Below, in pieces: positions 41,483 through 54,390 of a stretch of 64,000 nt of DNA. How positions within the stretch are numbered: the stretch's first letter is position 1; each line of letters opens with the position of its first letter. Location: contig JAYKKT010000089.1 of NCBI GenBank assembly GCA_036023115.1, forward strand, positions 17,292,501 through 17,356,500, written 5' to 3'. Made by a program: the position numbers and the translations under genes. The notes under the pieces are model-generated. The model did not search any database. It was not told where the DNA came from and saw only the letters and a program-made list of their open reading frames with translations. The stretch is from Brasenia schreberi. Its lineage: Eukaryota > Streptophyta > Magnoliopsida > Nymphaeales > Cabombaceae.

Positions 41483-43630
41483 CACTTACTAGTAGCTGGT
41501 CCGTAGAGGCCTTGCTTGAGCGTGGGCTTGGCCTTTGCCTTGGGCTGCAAAAGGGAGCTCCGCGAGGTTGAGCGACAAGGGGTGCTGGCCGGGCTGCAAA
41601 TGGGGCGCGAGATAGGCGCCTTGAAGGTGGCCGGCTGCAAGCAAGGGTGTTGCCTTGATGTGGGGGATTAAAGGGGCTAGGTAAGGTCACTAGGGGGAGT
41701 GTAGTGTTAGGGGAGTATGGCACTAAGAGAAGTTTAAGGGAAGACCGAATGGGACACCTAGGGGAAAAGAGATGGCTGGCCGAATGGAAGGGATAGTCAA
41801 TTGGAGTGGCCGACTAGGGGAATGTGGTGGTGGCAGGCTGCTAGGATAACTATGGGTGGAGTATGGGAAGGAAGCTAGCTAGGTGATGGGGCTAGGTGGT
41901 AGTGGGGGTAGTGGGTGTAAGGGAGTGCTATGGGCAGGTCTTAGGAAGTCTAATAGGGTGGCTGTGTGTAGCTAGGGTAGTTAGGTAGTGGCGGGTAGCT
42001 AGGGTAGTTAGGTAGTGGCGGGTAGCTAGGGTGACTAAGGCTTGGCCGAGTGGGAGTGGTGGCGGCAAGTGGCTGATATTAGGGTAAGGTGGTGGTATGG
42101 TGGGTGGCTGGGAGTGGAGAAGGAGCTAGGTAGAGTGTGGGGTACTAACCGGATGAAGAGGCGGCGGGTGGTTGAGGAGCAGCTGGATGTGGGGGCTCGG
42201 CTGGTTCGGTCGGGTGAAGAGGATGACGATGGAGGGGGCTTCGGCTGGGATGATGGTGGCGGTGGTGGTGCTGGTGGTGGTGGGATGTGGAGCAGGTGGA
42301 GCTTGGGGAAGTGGAGGAAGGAGAGGACCCGGCTGGCTTGGAGATGGCTCCTCTAGATGGGAAAGCCCGCCCCCAAGGGGGGGGGGGGTTATATAGGGAT
42401 GGGTAGGTCGGTTAGGGCTGGGTTTGGGGTAGTGGTTAGGTAGTTTAGGTAGGGTGGTATGAAGATAAGGTGGGCTGGAAAGGGTAGGGCCAGATATTTT
42501 AAATACTAGTGGTTTGGGTAGATTGTGGGCTAGGGGTGGTTTAGGGGTTTAGGGTTTGGTTAGGTGGTTGGGTTTTAGGGTGAGGTTTAGTGAACAAGGT
42601 TAGGTGATTAGTCTAGGATTAGGCTAGGTTTAGGGAAATTAACCTAGGTTTAGGGAAGGATTAGGGAAGTGAGTTAGGTGATTAGGTTGGGATTAGGCCA
42701 GGATTAGGGAAGTGGGTTAGGTGATTAGGCTCAGATTAGGGGTGGATTAGGGTGGAAGGCTAGGATTAGGTGTTTTGGGTTAGGTTTAGGTGAAGGAGCT
42801 CCCTTTGCATGGCCCATAGACCTTAACCACATCATGTTGGTGCAGCCCTAGGTTAGGTTTTGGCTAATTACAAGCTTAAACCCACTCAATTAGGCTAACC
42901 CACATGATTAACCCCAAACTTGACACACAAGTCAAGCTTAATTACAACACTCTTGATCTTATCCACCCCCACTCTCTCTCATGCCCATGATCCCACGTGA
43001 ATTTCAAGTGGGCCCCACCTCCATTTATGAGAAGGTGATGTGGGCCATGGATATGGATATTGGATTGGATTTTTGAATCCAAATCCAAATCCAAGTCCAT
43101 ACATGGGTTTGGATTGGGATCTGGATATATATGGTCCAGATCCAATCCAAACTGAACTCTGACTCCTTCGAGCTGTGTTCGAAACAGACGATTTGTGCGG
43201 GGTCTGACAGCATCAGTACTCCGTCTGCGTTGGGTCTTCGCCAACATGATCGTCCGCCTCCGTTTCTGCCTTTCGGAGATGACTTCAAATGACATTTTGA
43301 TAATAACAGGGTCTTGGACGTTCGAAATGCTGGGGGTATGGATTTGATACAAGAGTTGCTGTGCCGGGCTCGACATGTGCTCCGGTTTCGGGCTCTTCTT
43401 AGCTTTCTTGGTCCTGTCTGGATTAGGCCAAGCTGCTTCGGGGTTTCAAAAATGTGTTTTAAAAGATTTTCAAAAGCTATATTATATATTTTTGAAATAT
43501 GAAGTTTAAAACATATATACAGGGTTGTCTGGAAGGCTCCTGGGTTTCCAGACTCAAAATGGCCCTTTGGGGCTGCTTGTACAAAACCAGGTTTGTTTTA
43601 AGAAATTCGTGGGATTTCGGGGTGTTTACA
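41483..43630 (-). repeat. B-type LTR remainder, lacking its first third
   Basis: Begins inside the LTR at a CACTTACTAGTAGCTGGTCC block (compare about 2517 in the B LTR) and runs to an intact GGGTGTTTACA end at 43630. The 790 bp between the inverted part and this part are missing. The flanks are different parts of pol/pro of G, so the original target duplication cannot be checked. A G homopolymer occurs near 42378-42388. Confidence 0.85.
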
Positions 43631-44337
43631 GTAGGGCATGTAACCCATGTTTAGCAGCATGTTCCAAGGTTTTTTAGTTTTTGAGAATTCTTTGTACGGA
43701 GGATGACCTTGGAACTTGCTGTCATCCATGGCATGCTCAAATGGCTTTTTGTTTAGGGATTTTGGAAATATTGGGAGTTTGGATTTGCCTAGGATGATCA
43801 CGACTTTTGGCGGGCCAGCTTTGGGCTGCCCCTTGACATCCACGAACTCGTATGATTCATCCAAGGATTTCACGGGGTTGGTCCCGTAGGCCTTATGACT
43901 TGACAAGCAGGGGAAGTTTTGAATTCCCCTCAGTTGTGGATGGCTTTCGCCCAGAATTACCATGATTTGGTTTTCATGGGGGATTTTTACATACCTATGG
44001 AAGGTGGATGGCACAGCCCGAAGACTATGTATCCATGGTCTTCCCAGTAGTAGGTTGTAATGGGGGTGTATGTCTAAGACATGGAACACCCCTGCATGGG
44101 TTATGCCCCCTATTTCCATGGGTAACTCTATGGCTCCCAAAGGTTTCGATGCATTTCCATCGTATCCAGTGATAACGATGGGACTTGGGTTTACAGAAGT
44201 CAGGGTGACTCCAATTTGACAAGCCACATGTAGCGGAAGGATGTTGAGACCTCCTCCCCCATCAACCAAATACCTGTCTAGAGGATGGTGATTCAATACC
44301 ACCTCGATATGTAGGGCTTAGTTGTGGGTTTCATATG
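43631..44337 (-). pseudogene. pro: Protease remnant of element G (part 1)
   Basis: Closely matches the B protease ORF from the HIEVVLN segment through the DGG active site (LVDGGGGLNILP), YDGNAS, LLLGRPWIHS and into the G-patch start (WNMLLNMGYMPYC), where it is cut at 43631 by LTR sequence. A TAA replaces the Gln codon of the B peptide HNQAL near 44319. On the other side it is split at 44337 by a solo LTR, with a short continuation at 47616-47642. RT, RNase H and most of integrase of G are absent between here and 41034. Confidence 0.9.
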
Positions 44338-47300
44338 TGTAGATGCACGAAAATCCCCGCCTCTTTACCTTTTTCAGGGCTCGGAGTGGATCCTCTCATG
44401 TGTCTAAGGCCTATGTATGCAAACAGGGCGTGCCAGCTAGCTTACCTAAGCTAGCGAAGATATTTTTAACACTGACTTCTAAACGTGGCGACTGTGAGCA
44501 AGTAAGCTCTTGTCGTCGCAGACCTTCTTGCACCGATGCGCAAGGGTCAGTCTGTACGCTTTGCAAAAATCGATTTTTGGAGAGAAAGTCTACGAAGCGG
44601 TTTGAGGTGTCTATTTCGGGTCTTTAAAATGCGGTTGCATGTTTTAGATCACGTGGATTTGCACGTGCCTAAGTCTTTTCTTTTATCCCTTTTCGGGCCA
44701 CCTAGTTTGTGTGTTATGAACACTCCATTACGTGGGCGAATTCGAGCGGGGCTTGCTTTGATGCAATATGCGTCCTACCTCGTGGTATGGCGTAGATGCA
44801 ATGCAAACTCACGCTACTCCAAAGGGAAAACCCGAAATGTAAAGACAATACTGAAGGGAAATAACTGAAGGGAAATAACTGAAGGGAAATAACCGAAGGG
44901 AAATAACCGAAGGGAAATATGTATATAGATTATGTATATGAGCCCTTACTTGGGTCTTGCAAATAAGAGCGAAGGCTCAATGTGGGTGCGTGCTGGAATT
45001 GAAAGACTTACACACACGACATGAAATTAAACCCAAATATAAATTGCAGTATGGCCTTGACTAAGGTCTTGGGAGTAAGAGCGAAGGCTCAATGTATGTG
45101 AGAGTGCTTGAATTGAAGTACTACACACACGACATAAATGAAACCCAAATATAACTGCAATAAGGCCTTTACTAAGGTCTTGGGAGTAAGAGCGAAGGCT
45201 CAATGTGTGTGAAAGTGCTTGAATTGAAAGACTTACTCACACAACATGAAATGAAACCCAAATAGTATAGGTCGGCCCTTACTTGGGTCTTTCAAATAAG
45301 AGCGAAAGCTCAATGTGTGTGAGAGTGCTTGCATTGAAAGACTTACTCACACGACATGAAATGAAACCCGAATAGTATAGGTCGGCCCTTACTTGGGTCT
45401 TTCAAATAAGAGCGAAAGCTCAATGTGTGTGAGAGTGCTTGAATTGAAAGACAACGCACCCAACTTAAGCAAAACCCTTTGAAAATGAAAGTATATATAC
45501 TTATGTATTAAGGGCTGATTAGGCCCGTGTGTGTTCAAAATCGTGCACAACTAAGAGAGTGCACGTGTGTGGGTGTGCCAAGCCACATTATTACAAGCGG
45601 GGGGAGACTATGCTCCGTCATTACAACCCCGTATCAAATTGAATCTCAAGCAAGTATACAACTAAAGACCGAGTTTAGGCACTTACGAGTAGCTGGTCCG
45701 TAGAGGCCTTGCTTGAGCGTGGGCTTGGGCTTCGCCTTGGGCTGCAAACGGGAGCTCCGCGAGGGGGGATGACAAAGGGTGCTGGCCGGCTGCAAGTGGG
45801 GCGCGGGATAGGCGCCTCGAAGGTGGCCGGCTGCAAAGGGGTGTCGCCTTGATGATGGGGGATTAAAGGGCTGGGCCAAATGAATATGTAGGGTCACGAA
45901 TGGAGAGTATAGAGTGTTAGGGAATATGGACCTAAGGGGAGTTTAAGGGAAGGCCGAATGGGAGTCTTATAGGGTGGCCGAATGTAGCTAGGTGGTTGGG
46001 ATGACTAGGTTCGGCTGAGTGAGAAGGGTGGCAGCAAAGGGGAAATGGCTAGTGGTAGGGTGTTGTGGTAGGGTTTAGGTGGCTGAGAGTGGAGAGGGAG
46101 TAGAGAAGGTGAGACGAAGTAAGGGGTACTAACCGAATGGAAAGAAGCGGTGGCTGGAAGAGGAGCAGCCGGATGTGGGGGCTCGGCTGGTTCGGTTGGG
46201 TGAAGAGGATGATGATGGAGGGGGCTTCGGCTGGAATGGTGGTGGCGGTGGTGGTGCGGGTGGTGCTGGGAGGTGGAGCAGGTGGAGCTTGGGGAAGTGG
46301 AGAGTGGTCCCGGCTGGGCTGGAAAGGGTCCTTCTAGATAGGAAAACCCACCCCCAAGGGGGGGGGGGTTTAAATAGGGATGGGTAGGTCGGTTAGGGCT
46401 GGGCTTGGGGTAGTGGTTAGGTGGTTTAGGTAGGGTGGTATGTAGATAAGGTGGGCTGAAAAGGGTTGGGCCAGATATTTTGAAAACTAGGGGTTTGGAT
46501 AGATTGTGGGCTAAGGATGGTTTAGGGGTTTAGGGCTAGGTTAGGTGGTTGGGTTTTAGGGTGAGGTTTAGTGAGCTAGGTTAGGTGATTAGGCTAGGTT
46601 TAGGCTAGGATTAGGGAAATTAACCTAGGTTTAGGGAAGGATTAGGGAAGTGGGTTAGGTGATTAGGTTGGGATTAGTCCGGGATTAGGGAAGTGGGTTA
46701 GGTGATTAGGCTCAGATTAGGGGTGGATTAGGGGGGTAGGCTTGGATTAGGTGTTTTGGGTTAGGTTTAGGTGAAGGAGCTCCCTTAGCATGGCCCATAG
46801 ACCTTAACCACCTCATGTTGGTGCAGCCCTAGGTTAGGTTTTAGCTAATTACAAGCTTAAACCCACTCAATTAGGCTAACCCACATGATTAACCCCAAAC
46901 TTGACACACAAGTCAAGCTTAATTACAACCCTCTTGATATTTTCCATCCCCACTCTCTCTCATGCCCATGATCCCACGTGAGTTTCAAGTGGGCCCCACC
47001 TCCATTTATGAGAAGGTGATGTGGGCCACGGATATGGATATTCGATTGGATCTCTGGATCCAAATCCAAATCCAAATCCACATATGGGTTTGGATTGGGA
47101 TCTGGATATATATGGTCCAGATCCAATCCAAACTGAACTCTGACTCCTTCGAGCTGGGTTCGAAACGGACGATTCGTGCGGGGTCTGACAGCATCAGTAC
47201 TCCGTCTTCGTTGGGTCTTCGCCAACATGGTCGTCCGTCTCCGTTTCTGCCTTCCGGAGATGACTTCAAATGATATTTTGATAAGAACAGGGTCTTGGAC

Positions 47301-47610
47301 GTTCGAGATCCTGGGGGTGTGAATCAGATACAAGAGTTGCTGTGTCGGGCTCGACATGTGCTCCGGTTCCGGGCTCTTCTTAGCTCTCCTGGTCCTGTCT
47401 TGATCGGGCCAAGCCACTTCGGGGTTTCAAAACATGTTTTAAAAAGGTTTTAAAAGCTACATTGTCTGTTTTCGAAATATAGAGTTCAAAACGTATGTAC
47501 AGGGTTGTCTGGAAGGCTCCTGGGTTTCCAGACTCAAAAATGGCCCTTTGGGGCTGCTTTTACAAAACCAGGTTTGTTTAAGGAATTCGTGAGATTTCGG
47601 GGTGTTTACA
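44338..47610 (-). repeat. Solo LTR (B-type) inside protease of G
   Basis: 3273 bp, ends TGTAGATGCACG and GGGTGTTTACA, with a perfect target duplication ATATG (44333-44337, 47611-47615). No internal region. It contains the 34-nt hairpin at 44520-44553, GAAGGGAAATAAC repeats near 44850-44920 and five GAGCGAAGGCTC-type units. A solo LTR with a perfect duplication indicates intra-element LTR recombination after insertion. Confidence 0.95.
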
Positions 47611-47615
47611 ATATG

Positions 47616-47642
47616 GTCTTTCTATTTCGTCTTCCGAGAACA
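47616..47642 (-). pseudogene. pro: Protease remnant of element G (part 2)
   Basis: Short continuation of the protease coding sequence beyond the solo LTR (compare B near 20110-20135), ended by the LTR of element I at 47643. Confidence 0.65.
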
Positions 47643-49897
47643 TGTAAACACCCCAAAATCCCATGATTTTAGAAAACAAATCCCTGGTTTGCAAATCAAC
47701 CCAAAAGGCCATTTTGCATTTGCGAAAACCTAGGAGCTTCCCAAAAAGCTTGTAAATACTGTTTGGAACCCCGTATCAAATATAGATTTCTTAAAACTCA
47801 GGCTAAGCCCCATTTTTCTGAAAAACAAAAGACGAACAGGTGAAGCAGGGAATATGACACCTGATCGAAAAGCAACCCAAAAACCAGCCTACAAAGGCCA
47901 AATCAAAGGTAGCCTCAGAAACAAATGCAGAAGCCCGAAAGCAGCACCCTGGCCTGATAAAAGCAGGGTCAAAAGGCGAAAGGAAGGCCCAGGCCCGATA
48001 TAGAATGCAAGCCCGGCACACCCAGAAGCTAAATCATGCATCCTTATCCAAGCAGCATGAATCTGAGCTAGAAATGGCCAAATTAAGCAGAAACGGAGTC
48101 CAGACAACAAAGTTGGGGAAAACCCAATACCAGACGGAGCACTAATGAAGCTAATGCCTGCACAAAACGTTCACCTCGAAAAGCCAAGAAGGACCATCTA
48201 GAGAAAATTTGGATTGGATCTGGACCATAAATATCCAGATCCAGATCCAAATAGTGTTTGGATTTGGGTCGATCCAAATAGTGTTTGGATTGGATCGGAT
48301 CTGGACCAAAATATCCAAATCCATATCCATAAAAATGTTAGATTTGGATCGGATATGGATCTCAAAATATCTGAGATCGAAGATCCAGATCCAAATAGTG
48401 TTTGGATCGGACATGGATTCCACGATCCAAACCCAAGACCTATATCCAAGACCCACCTCATTTGCCCATAAATAGGAGTGAGGGGGTCCCCAAGAGTTCA
48501 CGTGAAATCCACTTGGAGGAGCTTGGAGGAGAGAGAGGGTATTAAGGTGAGTGTTTAGGGCTTTCTTAATTTTGTTTAGTGGGTTAATTGTGGGCTAAAT
48601 GGGGTTAAGTGTGGGCTGCACCACCACTTGGGCGGAACCTACTTGCGCGTGGAAGGAGTGAAGTGGTTGCGCCACCCTTGAGCACCACCTAGCCGGCCAT
48701 CCCCTAAAGGTAAGCCCTAATCCACCCTAAACCCATTTCTTCTTAATCCTCTAAACCACCTTAAACCTACACTAACCAACACCACCTAACTACCCCACAG
48801 CACCCCTAATCCTAATTAAACCAACCTAACACCCTAACCGACTCAAACCCCATCACCCGAACACCCCCCAGCACTACCCGAGCACCCCCTGCGCACCGTA
48901 GCGCACCCCGCGTGCCCTGCACGTGCCCCACTCTCGCGCTGCGTGTCTCCCTGATGTCGCACGCCTCCTTGGCACCGGTCGCCCTACCATCCGCCTGGCG
49001 TCAACCGATGCCCTAACCGACACTAGCCGACCTACTGTCTCGACTAGCTCCCGGCCACCCTGCTACACCTCCACCTTAGCCGACCTTCACCCCACCAACT
49101 CCATCGACCCCAGCCATTACCTGCCACCACCTCAGCCTAAACTACCCCATACACCGCCCTACACTCACACACCATCTATCCCCATACACCACCGCCTTAC
49201 ACTCCCCACTCCATACCATACCCTAGCCCTTTGCCGTGACCTCTAGCCTAGCACCTCCCACATCATCCCCACATCACGACCTCCCTTTTGTCATAACCCC
49301 ACACTAGCCACCAACACTCGCAGCTCCCTTGCCTATCCCCACTAAGACCCGCATCCACCTAACACCCGTGAACCCTATCTCTCAAGCCCCAAACCCACTA
49401 AGCTCAACCTCCGGCCAGCCACTTCATGCCTCAAGCTTCAAGGGGAGCATGTCCTTGGTTGCCCGAAGTGAATCACAAGCCCAAATACGAGCAAGTGAAG
49501 ACGGACCAGCTATTTGTAAGTGTCTAAACTTGGTCTCTTACTTTAACTTGCTTTATACTGAATTCAATTCGGATACGGGGTTGTATTAACGGAGCGTTGT
49601 CTCCCCCCAGAATATAATATTGTTGCTTGGCACACAAGACACATACGTACACTTGATCTTTAGCTCTTATATCGTACACGATGCACACACGTGCACTTGA
49701 GCTTTAGCTCTTAATCTCGTACACCAAGCACCCACGTACACGATTGAGCCTTCGCTCTTACTCCAAAGACTCTAGTAAGAGCTGTGTGAGTTGTCTTTAA
49801 ATTTACACACTACACCTACGCGTGCATTGAGCTTTTGCTCTTATCATATATATGTATTTCCATTCAGCTGGGTTGTTACTTTAAGTCGTGTGAGTTG
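47643..49897 (+). repeat. 5' LTR of element I, first part
   Basis: Plus-strand LTR beginning TGTAAACACCCCAAAATCCC. It has a TGGATY block (about 48205-48430), a TATA-like CATAAATAGG (48467-48476), C-rich repeats mirroring the GGTTTAG stretches of other LTRs (48710-49300), and TTGAGC-CTTCGCTCTTA repeats (about 49655-49840). It is interrupted at 49897 by element H and resumes at 60877; total length about 3.24 kb. Short ORFs in the C-rich part look like chance. Confidence 0.9.
48467..48476 (+). promoter_or_regulatory. TATA-like box in LTR of element I
   Basis: CATAAATAGG directly downstream of the TGGATY-rich block, the same arrangement as in the minus-strand LTRs. Confidence 0.55.
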
Positions 49898-52868
49898 TGT
49901 AGACACGGAAAATTTTCACTTGCGGGTTCTTAGGCCTGAAGTGAACCTTTTCGTGCTTACGTTCGCTTTTAGGGCGTGCTAGCTAGCTTACTCAAACTAG
50001 CGAAGTAGTTTTTGAAATATCTGACTTTTTGAAAGGCAATTGTAGGCAAGCGGGATCTTTTCGTCGCAGACCTTCTTGCACCGACGCGCAAGGGTCAATC
50101 TGTATGCTTAGAGACTTCGTTTAAAACAAGTTAAACTCAAAATCGATTTTTGAATGAACAGGTGTTTGAAAATCCTTTTGAAATCATGCACTTGGCGAGT
50201 TTTTGATTTGGGCGACCCTAAGTCTCTCAATTTTATCCATTTAGGCGTGTTTGCACGTTTTGTTTGGGTTTGTTCGATGCAGGTATGCAACCTAGCTCGA
50301 GTATGGCGAGTATGCGATGCAACTCGCACAACTTGAATGTAAAACCCGAAATTTAAAGACTTAGCAGAAGGGAAAACCCAATTTGAATGCAACTCACACG
50401 ACTTGAATGTAAATTGCAGAAATTTAAATATATCTATATCTTAAGAGCGAAAAGGCTCAATGTGTGCGTGGGTGTTGTGTATAAATTGAAATGCAACACA
50501 CGCAACTGAACCGTAAAACGCAGCAGAAGGGAGATATAGATATATATAAGAGCGAGAAGGCTCAATGTGAGTGAGTGCTTTGAGTGTATAAATTGAAAGG
50601 CAACTCACGCAACTTAAATTTAAAACCCAACTGAAAGGGAAATACGTATATATACGTAAGAGCGGAAAGGCTCAATGTGAGTGAGTGCTTTGAGTGTATA
50701 AAATGAAAAACAACTCACACGACTTGAACCTTAAAACCCAGCTGAATGTATATAAATAGGGCTATATCCTATGGGCTGTTGAGGCCCGTTTGTGTGCAAA
50801 AGTGTGCAGATAAGAGCGGAAAGGCTCGAGTGTACGTGTGTGTGTTTTGCACATATATTACATCCGGGGGGAGACGATGCTCCGTTATTACAACCCCATA
50901 TGACGAATTAAATTGAATAGAAAGGGATTTGATATATATCGAAATCAACTTACACTTTCCAGCCTTTTGAGTTAGGATCGTACAAGGGGCGAATCCGCCT
51001 TCTTCTTATGGAGTCCGGGGCATGTGGGAGCGAAGCCGGAGAGCTTGAGAGCTTGGAGAGACTTGGAGTTCCGGGAGCTGCAAGCTACAATGGGTTTGGG
51101 GCTAGTTGGGGCTGGTTTGGGCAAGGTAAGACTCGAGTCACCTTGGCTCGAGTGATTGGGTTTTTGTATGGGATTTGGCCAACGCTTGGTCTTGGTTTAG
51201 GTATAGTTTAGGCTTGGTATTAGGCCAGCATTTGGCCTTGGTTTAGGTATAGGATAGAGTTGGCTGGTCCTAGGTCAGGTGTTGGCTAAAGTTTTGAGAT
51301 TTCGGCCAAGGTTCATGACCTTTGTTTGGTCTTGTGAGACTAGAGCCAAGGTGGCTCGAGTGGCATGGTTTTAGTATGGAACACGGCCAGCACTTGGCCT
51401 TAGTTTAGGTCTTGTGAAACTCGAGCCAAGGTGGCTCGAGTAGGAGTGACTTGCTCTAAGGTTCGGCCAAGGTTGTTGCGGGGTTGTCTTGGGTCGACTT
51501 GGGTAAGTATGGGGGAGGAAAAAGGCTCGAGCCAAGGTGGCTCGAGCTAGGTAGTTTCAAAGGGAAGTTCGGCCAGCACTTGGCCGAACTTTAGGTGGTT
51601 TAGGGAGGTTGTTTAGGGTGGTGTTTAGGTGGTGGTGGTCTTAGGTAGGAGACTTGGTGAAAAACGGCCAGCACTTGGCTGGTTTGGTGGTGGTTTTAGG
51701 GGCAAGTTTGGCTAGGATGGGTGGTCTAGAGAGGTTAGGGAAGATGGGTTAGGTTAGGGCTTAGGGGACCTACCTTGGTTGCAACACCGCTCCAAGCCGC
51801 CGCTCAAGCCGCCAAGCTCCACCACGCCATGCTCCCAGCCAAAGTAGGGGACGTTCCTTGGTGGGTGCAGCTTCCTCAAGTCCCTTGGCCAACAAGGTTT
51901 CACGTAAAAAAAATAAAACTTGAAAAGGGGAAAGTCAAGCCACTATTCTTGACTTGCTTCCCTCTCTCTCTCTCTTTCTCTCTCCACTCACCAAGCTTTC
52001 ACGTGAAAGCCTCTCCCCTTTGAGCCTCACCTCTACTTTTTTTCAAGCCCAGCACCTCTATTTATAGAGGTTTTAAGTGGGTCTTGGATATTGGGTCTTG
52101 GATTTGGGTCTGGCTATCCGGATCCAATCCAAACTCAATGTGGATCTGGATCGCGGATCTCGGATATTTTGAGATCCAGATCCAGTCTAAATATTTATTT
52201 GGGTTTGGATCTCGGATCTCGGATCTTGGATTTTTGAGATCCATATCCAATCCAAACACAATTTGGATATGGATCTGGATATTTTTGGGTCCAGACCCAA
52301 TCCAGATTTTTCTTCTGCTCCTTGGTTTTCTGGTCCTTTCTGGTGCTTTTCACCGTCGGTTTCGAGCGGGCTTCGATTCATCGGATGCCCAACTCTGGCC
52401 TGGGTCTTCCCCAAGTCTTTGTTCCAACCGGTGTTCTGCTTTTTAGGACTTTTTCGGCGTTTGTTTCGGTCCGCCGTTTTGGTTTTTGGCCGGTTCCTAT
52501 TGATATCGAACTCAAATTGCCGCACGGATTCCGTTCTTCATTCCGACGGGACGTGTCTCGGACTTCTGTCGACTTCCTCAGGTACTGGGCTTCTTTCTGC
52601 ATTTTGGAGCTGCTTTGTGCTTTTTCTTTGACCCAAATTACATTTTTACCCTTCTGTCGGGCTTTTCTCCAAACGGGCTCTTTTTTCTTCCGTTTTTGAA
52701 CAGGGGGTGGCTTCTGAAATTCTGGGCTCGAATCCTCTTCTTGCCTGGACTTTTCTTTTGCCTTCTGTACCTGTTTTCACATTTCAAAACAGGACGTCGT
52801 TTTGGCTCAAACGAGCTTTCTGGTGTTTTTGAGAGTTTTTGAAATATAGAAGATTTGGGGTGTTTACA
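49898..52868 (-). repeat. 3' LTR of element H
   Basis: 2971 bp, ends TGTAGACACGG and GGGTGTTTACA. The 34-nt hairpin at 50068-50101 has lost one outer pair (AATCT for AGTCT). Repeats of GGCTCGAGCCAAGGTGGCTC type lie at 51120-51550, a CT microsatellite near 51960, and a TATA-like CTATAAATA (sense) near 52059-52067. Confidence 0.95.
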
Positions 52869-52883
52869 GATGCCCCTCTTTGG
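52869..52883 (-). promoter_or_regulatory. Polypurine tract of element H
   Basis: Sense CCAAAGAGGGGCATC next to the 3' LTR, identical to A, B and G. Confidence 0.85.
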
Positions 52884-54390
52884 CATTATCCAAATGTATT
52901 TGGATAATGGCAAGAAGAAACACCCCATTTTGGTTTTTCTCTCAAATTTTCTCGAGAATACACCATTTATTTCGCAAAACCCTGTTTTCTTTTACCACAG
53001 GTGGGGATTTTTAACAAAAGGGGACTTTTCCTAAGTTTCCCTATGTATGATCATGCATGGACGATTTTTGGATGCATGCATGAGAAAAACGTTTTTATTT
53101 TTGGGGTTTTGAGCCCGAAGAGTGCCTTTTGAGGCAGGCTGCTTCGAGCAAGTTTTACCCATGTCTTCTAGACGTTTTCGGGTTTTCGAGCTTTGGAGAG
53201 AGCCTTTTGAGGCTGTCTGCTCTAAGCAGGTTCTACCCTAGTCTTTTTGACATTCGTGGGTTTTTCTTGAAAATTTTTTTGAAAACGAACTCCTTTTAGC
53301 TTGTATCAAAAAGGACTTCCGTTTTTCATACTTCCCTTTATTCGGGTTTCAATACCTGCTACTCAGTGGAGGTTTTTTGGGTAGAAAATTTTGGAAAACA
53401 CTTCAAAGTTCCATTTCCTACAAAACAAAGTCGAGTTCTCAAACAAAATGAAATCCAAATAAGCCGATTTTATTCGTACTTTAGGATTTTCGCAAATTTG
53501 AACCTTTTTCCTTGGGGATAAGCCATAGGGATACGGGAAAGAGATACCACGGTCCCTTCTGAAGCGTCCCGTGGTTTTAGGCAAAGAGTCGGAAAATCGC
53601 TCTTTGAGCTTTTGGCTTTTTGTTTCTTTTTTTCATAGAGGGTCTCCCTTTGGGAGTATTTTTTCATTAATCCCTCTTTTCTTTAAAGGAGAGCAGCTCT
53701 TTGGAGGAGTTTTTGTATTCCCTGTTTATGAAGGAAAGACCTCTTTGGGAGGAGTGTTTTTATATCTCCTTTTTCTTTTGAAACGAGAAGACCTCTTTCG
53801 GAGGAGCTTTTGTATTCTCGATTTTTTTCTTTCTTTTGAACACAGCCAATTTTCCTTTTTTGGAGAGAAAGTAGAATGGGGGAAGGCTTATCCCTTTGGT
53901 TACTCGATTCAAACGAGATCGTCCTATTTCTTAATAGCATCTGCTATTTGAAACTATTTTGATATTTTGAGCAAGGCTTAATCTTGTAAGCCAGGGTTCT
54001 TTGAAATATTGCCAATTTGTTTTTGGAAGACTCTACCTTTCGAAAAGTATAAATTCCTCCATTCAGGGTTGTACAATCTACTTCGATCCTTCTTTCAAGA
54101 AGTTTCAAAGGAGTTCGATTTTTCAAAATCTTTTTGAAAAAGGAATTTAACATAAACCCTTTTGAATATTCAGGTATTTTCGGGGTTTTGTTAATTTCTA
54201 CCCACAACATCAACAAAATTTCGATTTTTGTTGCCCTTTTTGAAGACATGGGGACATTCCTACTCAGGTTTGCCCACCTCTTGGGCTTTCTTTGGGGTGG
54301 TATGATATGAATATGATGCATGCTATGCACTCCATGTGTTTCAAAATGGAAATACACGATTTTATGCAAGAGTGAACATATGAAATGTAT
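52884..54390 (-). other. 3' noncoding internal region of element H
   Basis: No credible ORF; closely related to A 7364-8740. It contains the invariant 30-nt hairpin (53546-53575), the tandem repeat with GGAGGAGT cores (about 53696-53815), and an approximate duplication of the GAGCCCGAAGAG/GAGAGCCTTTTGAGGC block near 53110-53235 that A has once. Confidence 0.7.
53546..53575 (-). other. Invariant 30-nt hairpin, element H copy
   Basis: Arms ACCACGG/CCGTGGT, same 16-nt loop as in A, B and G. Confidence 0.7.

Noticed and set aside
48923..49246. Thr/Pro-rich plus-strand ORFs in LTR I.
   Set aside because: C-rich LTR sequence complementary to the GGTTTAG/GGTGG stretches; no domain and no support as a gene.
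51080..51560. GGCTCGAGCCAAGGTGGCTCGAG repeats in LTR H as a possible CRISPR-like array.
   Set aside because: Units are irregularly spaced, imperfect and inside a eukaryotic LTR; spacers are not unique in the CRISPR sense.
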